Assembly: GCF_004348735.1 (NCBI RefSeq)
Contig: NZ_SMKT01000028.1
Span: 1 to 64,000, forward strand
Source of the DNA: Actinomadura sp. KC06
GTDB lineage: Bacteria > Actinomycetota > Actinomycetes > Streptosporangiales > Streptosporangiaceae
Direction of reading: 5' to 3'
Length of the DNA: 64,000 nucleotides
The notes below the pieces were generated by a model. The model searched no databases. It was not told where the DNA came from and was given only the letters and a program-made list of their open reading frames with translations. Each line of letters begins with the position of its first letter. The first letter of the stretch is position 1. The translations under genes were made by a program, and so were the position numbers. Of the stretch, positions 61,068 to 64,000 are shown one piece after another.

Positions 61068-63110
61068 TTAGTCGTGTTTGGGCCTCTTGGCCACCAGCGT
61101 CAGCACGTCGTACTTCGCGACGGAGGCGCCCTCCTGGTTCGTGACGTCGGTGTCCCAGCGGACCTCGCCGTAGTCGGCGCCCTCGCGCGGCGTGATCTGC
61201 TTGGCGGTGAGGGTGACCGACAGCTCGTCGCCGGGCTTGACCGGCGTGAGGAACCGCAGGTTCTCCAGCCCGTAGTTCGCGAGGACGGGCCCGGGCGGCG
61301 GGTCCACGAACAGCCCGGCCGCGAACGACACGACGAGGTAGCCGTGCGCGACGCGTCCGCCGAAGAACGGGTTGGCGCGGGCGGCGTCCTCGTCCATGTG
61401 GGCGTAGAAGGTGTCGCCGGTGAACTCGGCGAAGTGCTCCACGTCGTCGAGGGTCACGACGCGGGGCCCTCCGGCGGCGGTGTCGCCGACGCGCAGGTCT
61501 TCCAGGTGCTTGCGGAACGGGTGCTCGTCGGTGACCGTCCGGTCGGTGCCGGGGACCCAGCGCCCGGTGATCGACGTGAGCATCGCCGGCCCGGCCTGGA
61601 CGGCGGTGCGCCGCATGTGGTGCACGACCCCGCGGATCCCGCCCATCTCCTCGCCGCCGCCGGCGCGTCCGGGCCCGCCGTGGACGAGCGCGGGCAGCGG
61701 CGAGCCGTGCCCGGTCGATTCGGCGGCGTCTTCGCTGTTCAGGACCAGGAGGCGGCCGTGCCAGGGCGCGGTGCCGAGGACGACGCGGCGGGCGAAGTCG
61801 GCGTCGGCCGTCACGATCGACCCGGCGAGGCTGCCCCGCCCGCGGACGGCCAGCTCGACCGCCTGCTCGGCGATGCCGTCGTACGGGAGCAGCGTGCTGA
61901 CCGGCCCGAACGCCTCGACCTCGTGCGGCTCGGCGCGTCCGGCGTCGTCGGCGCGCAGGAGGATCGGGGACATGAACGCGCCGCGCTCGGCGTCAGCGCC
62001 GATGACGTCGACGTGCTCGGGATCGCCGAAGACGGTCTGGCTCGCGTCCAGCAGCGCTTTGAGGGAGCGCCGTACCTCCTCGCGCTGGTCGAGGCCGGCG
62101 AGCGCGCCCATCCGCACGTCCGGGTCGGACGGGTTCCCGACCGTGACCTTGGACAGCCGGTCCCGCGCGGCCGCAGCGACATCATCGATCAGCGCCGCGG
62201 GCACTATGGCGCGGCGGATCGCGGTGCACTTCTGGCCCGCCTTGACGGTCATCTCCGCGACGAGCTGCTTGACGTACAGGTCGAACTCGCGCGTGCCTGG
62301 CGCCGCGTCCGGGCCGAGGATCGAGCAGTTCAGCGAGTCGGCCTCGGCGTTGAACCGGACGGCGTTCCCGACGATCGCGGGATGGGTGCGCAGGAGCCGC
62401 GCCGTGGACGCCGACCCGGTGAACGCGACGATGTCCTGCTCGGTGAGGTGGTCGAGCAGGTCGCGCGGGTCTCCGCAGACCATCTGCACGCTGCCCTCCG
62501 GCAGGACGCCGGACTCGACGATCAGCTCGACCAGCCGCGCGGTCAGGTAGGCGGTCTGGCTCGCGGGCTTGACCAGGCTGGGCACCCCGGCGAGGAACGC
62601 GGGGGCGAGCTTCTCCAGCGGCCCCCACACCGGGAAGTTGAACGCGTTGATCTGCACCGCGACGCCGTGCGACGGCGTGCACAGGTGCTGCCCGACGAAC
62701 GTGCCGCCTTTGCCGAGCGGCTCGACGTTCCCCTCTACCAACACCGTGTCGTTGGGCAGTTCCCGCTTGCCCTTGCTCGCGTAGCCGAACAGGACGCCGA
62801 TCCCGCCGTCCACGTCGAACTTCGAATCGCCCATGGTCGCGCCGGTGCGGGCCGACAGCGCGTACAGCTCCTCGCGGTGCTCGCGAAGGTGCGAGGCGAG
62901 CGCCTTCAGCAGCGCCGCGCGCTGGTGGAACGTCAGCTCGCGCAGGACGGGGCCGCCGGCCGTCCGCCCGTGCCGGAGCGCCGCGCCCATGTCGACGCCC
63001 GCCGAGGAGATCCGGGCGACCTCCTCCCCCGTGACGGCGTCGCGCAGCGGCGCGCCCTCGTCGTCCGGAGCTTGCCAGGAACCCGACACATAGCTGCGCA
63101 GCACGACCAC
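61068..63110 (-). CDS. paaZ: PaaZ: oxepin-CoA hydrolase / aldehyde dehydrogenase bifunctional protein
   Basis: 680 residues, matching E. coli PaaZ (681). The N-terminal aldehyde-dehydrogenase domain (about 1-510) has NAFNFPVWGPLEKLAPAFLAG, FNAEADSLN and catalytic Cys in GQKCTAIRRA. The C-terminal MaoC-type R-hydratase domain (about 540-680) has FAEFTGDTFYAHMDEDAARANPFFGGRVAHGYL. In phenylacetate breakdown it opens oxepin-CoA and oxidises the aldehyde. GTG at 63110 has GAGGAGG 6 nt upstream. No paaABCDE, paaG or paaK genes are in the window. The remaining 3' neighbour is the LysR gene, 63 bp away on the same strand. Confidence 0.93.
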   Translation of the reverse strand: MVVLRSYVSGSWQAPDDEGAPLRDAVTGEEVARISSAGVDMGAALRHGRTAGGPVLRELTFHQRAALLKALASHLREHREELYALSARTGATMGDSKFDVDGGIGVLFGYASKGKRELPNDTVLVEGNVEPLGKGGTFVGQHLCTPSHGVAVQINAFNFPVWGPLEKLAPAFLAGVPSLVKPASQTAYLTARLVELIVESGVLPEGSVQMVCGDPRDLLDHLTEQDIVAFTGSASTARLLRTHPAIVGNAVRFNAEADSLNCSILGPDAAPGTREFDLYVKQLVAEMTVKAGQKCTAIRRAIVPAALIDDVAAAARDRLSKVTVGNPSDPDVRMGALAGLDQREEVRRSLKALLDASQTVFGDPEHVDVIGADAERGAFMSPILLRADDAGRAEPHEVEAFGPVSTLLPYDGIAEQAVELAVRGRGSLAGSIVTADADFARRVVLGTAPWHGRLLVLNSEDAAESTGHGSPLPALVHGGPGRAGGGEEMGGIRGVVHHMRRTAVQAGPAMLTSITGRWVPGTDRTVTDEHPFRKHLEDLRVGDTAAGGPRVVTLDDVEHFAEFTGDTFYAHMDEDAARANPFFGGRVAHGYLVVSFAAGLFVDPPPGPVLANYGLENLRFLTPVKPGDELSVTLTAKQITPREGADYGEVRWDTDVTNQEGASVAKYDVLTLVAKRPKHD

Positions 63111-63177
63111 TGGAGACCTCCTCGTCCGGATACCTCTGAGTCTTCTTGCCACCTTCGGCGCTGAAATACTCGTCGCC

Positions 63178-64000
63178 ATGACCTACGCGGCGGACAGCGG
63201 ACGATACGAGCGGATCCCCTACCGGCGGTGCGGGCGCAGCGGGCTGCGGCTCCCGGCGATCTCGCTGGGGCTGTGGCACAACTTCGGCGACGATCGTCCG
63301 CTGGACGTCCAGCGGGCGATCCTGCGGCGGGCGTTCGACCTCGGCGTCACGCACTTCGACCTCGCCAACAACTACGGCCCGCCGTACGGCTCCGCCGAGA
63401 CCAACTTCGGCCGGATCCTGCAGGACGATTTCAGGCCATACCGGGATGAACTGGTCATCTCAACGAAGGCCGGGTACGACATGTGGCCCGGCCCGTACGG
63501 CGAGTGGGGGTCGCGCAAGTACCTGCTCGCCAGCCTCGACCAGTCGCTGCGCCGGATGGGCGTCGACTACGTCGACATCTTCTACAGCCACCGCTTCGAC
63601 CCTGACACGCCGCTGGAGGAGACGATGGGGGCGCTGGACCGGGCCGTCCGGTCCGGGAAGGCCCTGTACGCGGGGATCTCGTCCTACTCCGCCGAGCGCA
63701 CCGCCGAGGCGGCGGCGATCCTGCGGGAGATGGGCACGCCGCTGCTGATCCACCAGCCGTCCTACTCCATGCTCAACCGGTGGATCGAGGGCGGGCTGCT
63801 CGACACGCTCGGCCGGGAGGGCGCGGGCTGCATCGCGTTCTCGCCGCTGGCGCAGGGGATGCTGACCGGCAAGTACCTCGACGGCGTCCCCGAGGGGTCG
63901 CGGGCCAGCCGGGGCACGTCGTTCTCCGCGAGCCTCCTGACCGAGGAGAACGTCCGGCACGTCCGGACGCTGAACGAGATCGCCAAGGGCCGCGGGCAGA
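63178..64000 (+). CDS. Aldo/keto reductase (YghZ/GAP-reductase-like), cut by window edge
   Basis: 274 codons are present, running off the window. It shows the aldo/keto-reductase TIM barrel: GRSGLRLPAISLGLW, FDLGVTHFDLANNYGPPYG with the catalytic Asp and Tyr, the lysine in LVISTKAGYDMWPGPYG and the His in DIFYSHRFDPDTPLEETM. The GPPYGSAE and GYDMWPGPYGEWGS stretches are those of L-glyceraldehyde-3-phosphate reductase (YghZ/Gpr) and potassium-channel-beta-like members, which reduce methylglyoxal and related aldehydes with NADPH. It is divergent from paaZ, with 67 bp between starts. Confidence 0.9.
   Translation, partial: MTYAADSGRYERIPYRRCGRSGLRLPAISLGLWHNFGDDRPLDVQRAILRRAFDLGVTHFDLANNYGPPYGSAETNFGRILQDDFRPYRDELVISTKAGYDMWPGPYGEWGSRKYLLASLDQSLRRMGVDYVDIFYSHRFDPDTPLEETMGALDRAVRSGKALYAGISSYSAERTAEAAAILREMGTPLLIHQPSYSMLNRWIEGGLLDTLGREGAGCIAFSPLAQGMLTGKYLDGVPEGSRASRGTSFSASLLTEENVRHVRTLNEIAKGRGQ

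Overview
The window is very GC-rich, densely coded chromosomal DNA with many GTG/TTG starts, 4-bp stop/start overlaps and several leaderless-looking promoters. It is from a filamentous-type actinobacterium. The ftsR/garA/DUF881/sbp and cls/manC blocks, the eukaryotic-type Ser/Thr kinase and the DasR-like GntR fit the Streptosporangiales/Thermomonosporaceae (Actinomadura-like) area best; the genus is inferred. I see no insertion sequences, phage genes, CRISPR arrays, tRNA or rRNA genes.

Layout. 1-3.1 kb: the ftsR, FHA (GarA-like), DUF881, sbp, DUF881 cluster on the minus strand, with gcvH absent from its usual slot. 3.2-7.7 kb: a two-component system divergent from an MMPL/RND-type exporter. 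7.7-9.8 kb: a LysE-type exporter and a divergent MocR regulator sharing repeated operator sites. 9.9-13.1 kb: an ABCG-like half transporter and a class V aminotransferase. 13.1-16.2 kb: the fused mannose-1-phosphate guanylyltransferase/degenerate mutase and the CDP-alcohol phosphatidyltransferase (probable cardiolipin synthase). This pair normally lies next to the DUF881 block, so about 10 kb separates them here. 16.3-24 kb: Ser/Thr kinase, orphan NarL-type histidine kinase, unknown membrane protein, TPP riboswitch-thiC, a TetR regulator and a metallophosphoesterase. 24-28.6 kb: an ArsR/hydrolase divergent pair and an AraC/NmrA/DUF1772 module.

28.7-37.2 kb is a carbohydrate region. A secreted protein of unknown family and a DasR-like GntR gene diverge around a near-perfect DasR-type operator. 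They are followed by a complete Ula-type PTS EIIC-EIIB-EIIA, a UPF0309/SIS protein, an EF-hand protein and pgi; a PfkB kinase lies downstream of the secreted protein. 37.3-41.3 kb carries an MFS exporter, a lactonase and a semialdehyde dehydrogenase.

41.3-49.1 kb is a complete trans-4-hydroxy-L-proline catabolic operon: two-FAD/one-FeS D-hydroxyproline dehydrogenase, C4-epimerase, DapA-like deaminase and 2-oxoglutarate-semialdehyde dehydrogenase. An XRE-cupin regulator precedes it. The same 18-bp palindrome sits at the predicted transcription start of both the regulator and the operon. An ornithine-cyclodeaminase-family gene and a divergent liv-type ABC importer (with EIIC-like LivM fused to LivG as one protein) follow at 48-54 kb.

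54-63.1 kb holds a second, less defined catabolic set: a fused alpha/beta 2-oxoacid dehydrogenase E1, an aldehyde dehydrogenase, a DAO-type oxidase, an amino-acid dehydrogenase, a LysR regulator and a stand-alone PaaZ. The window ends inside an aldo/keto reductase gene.
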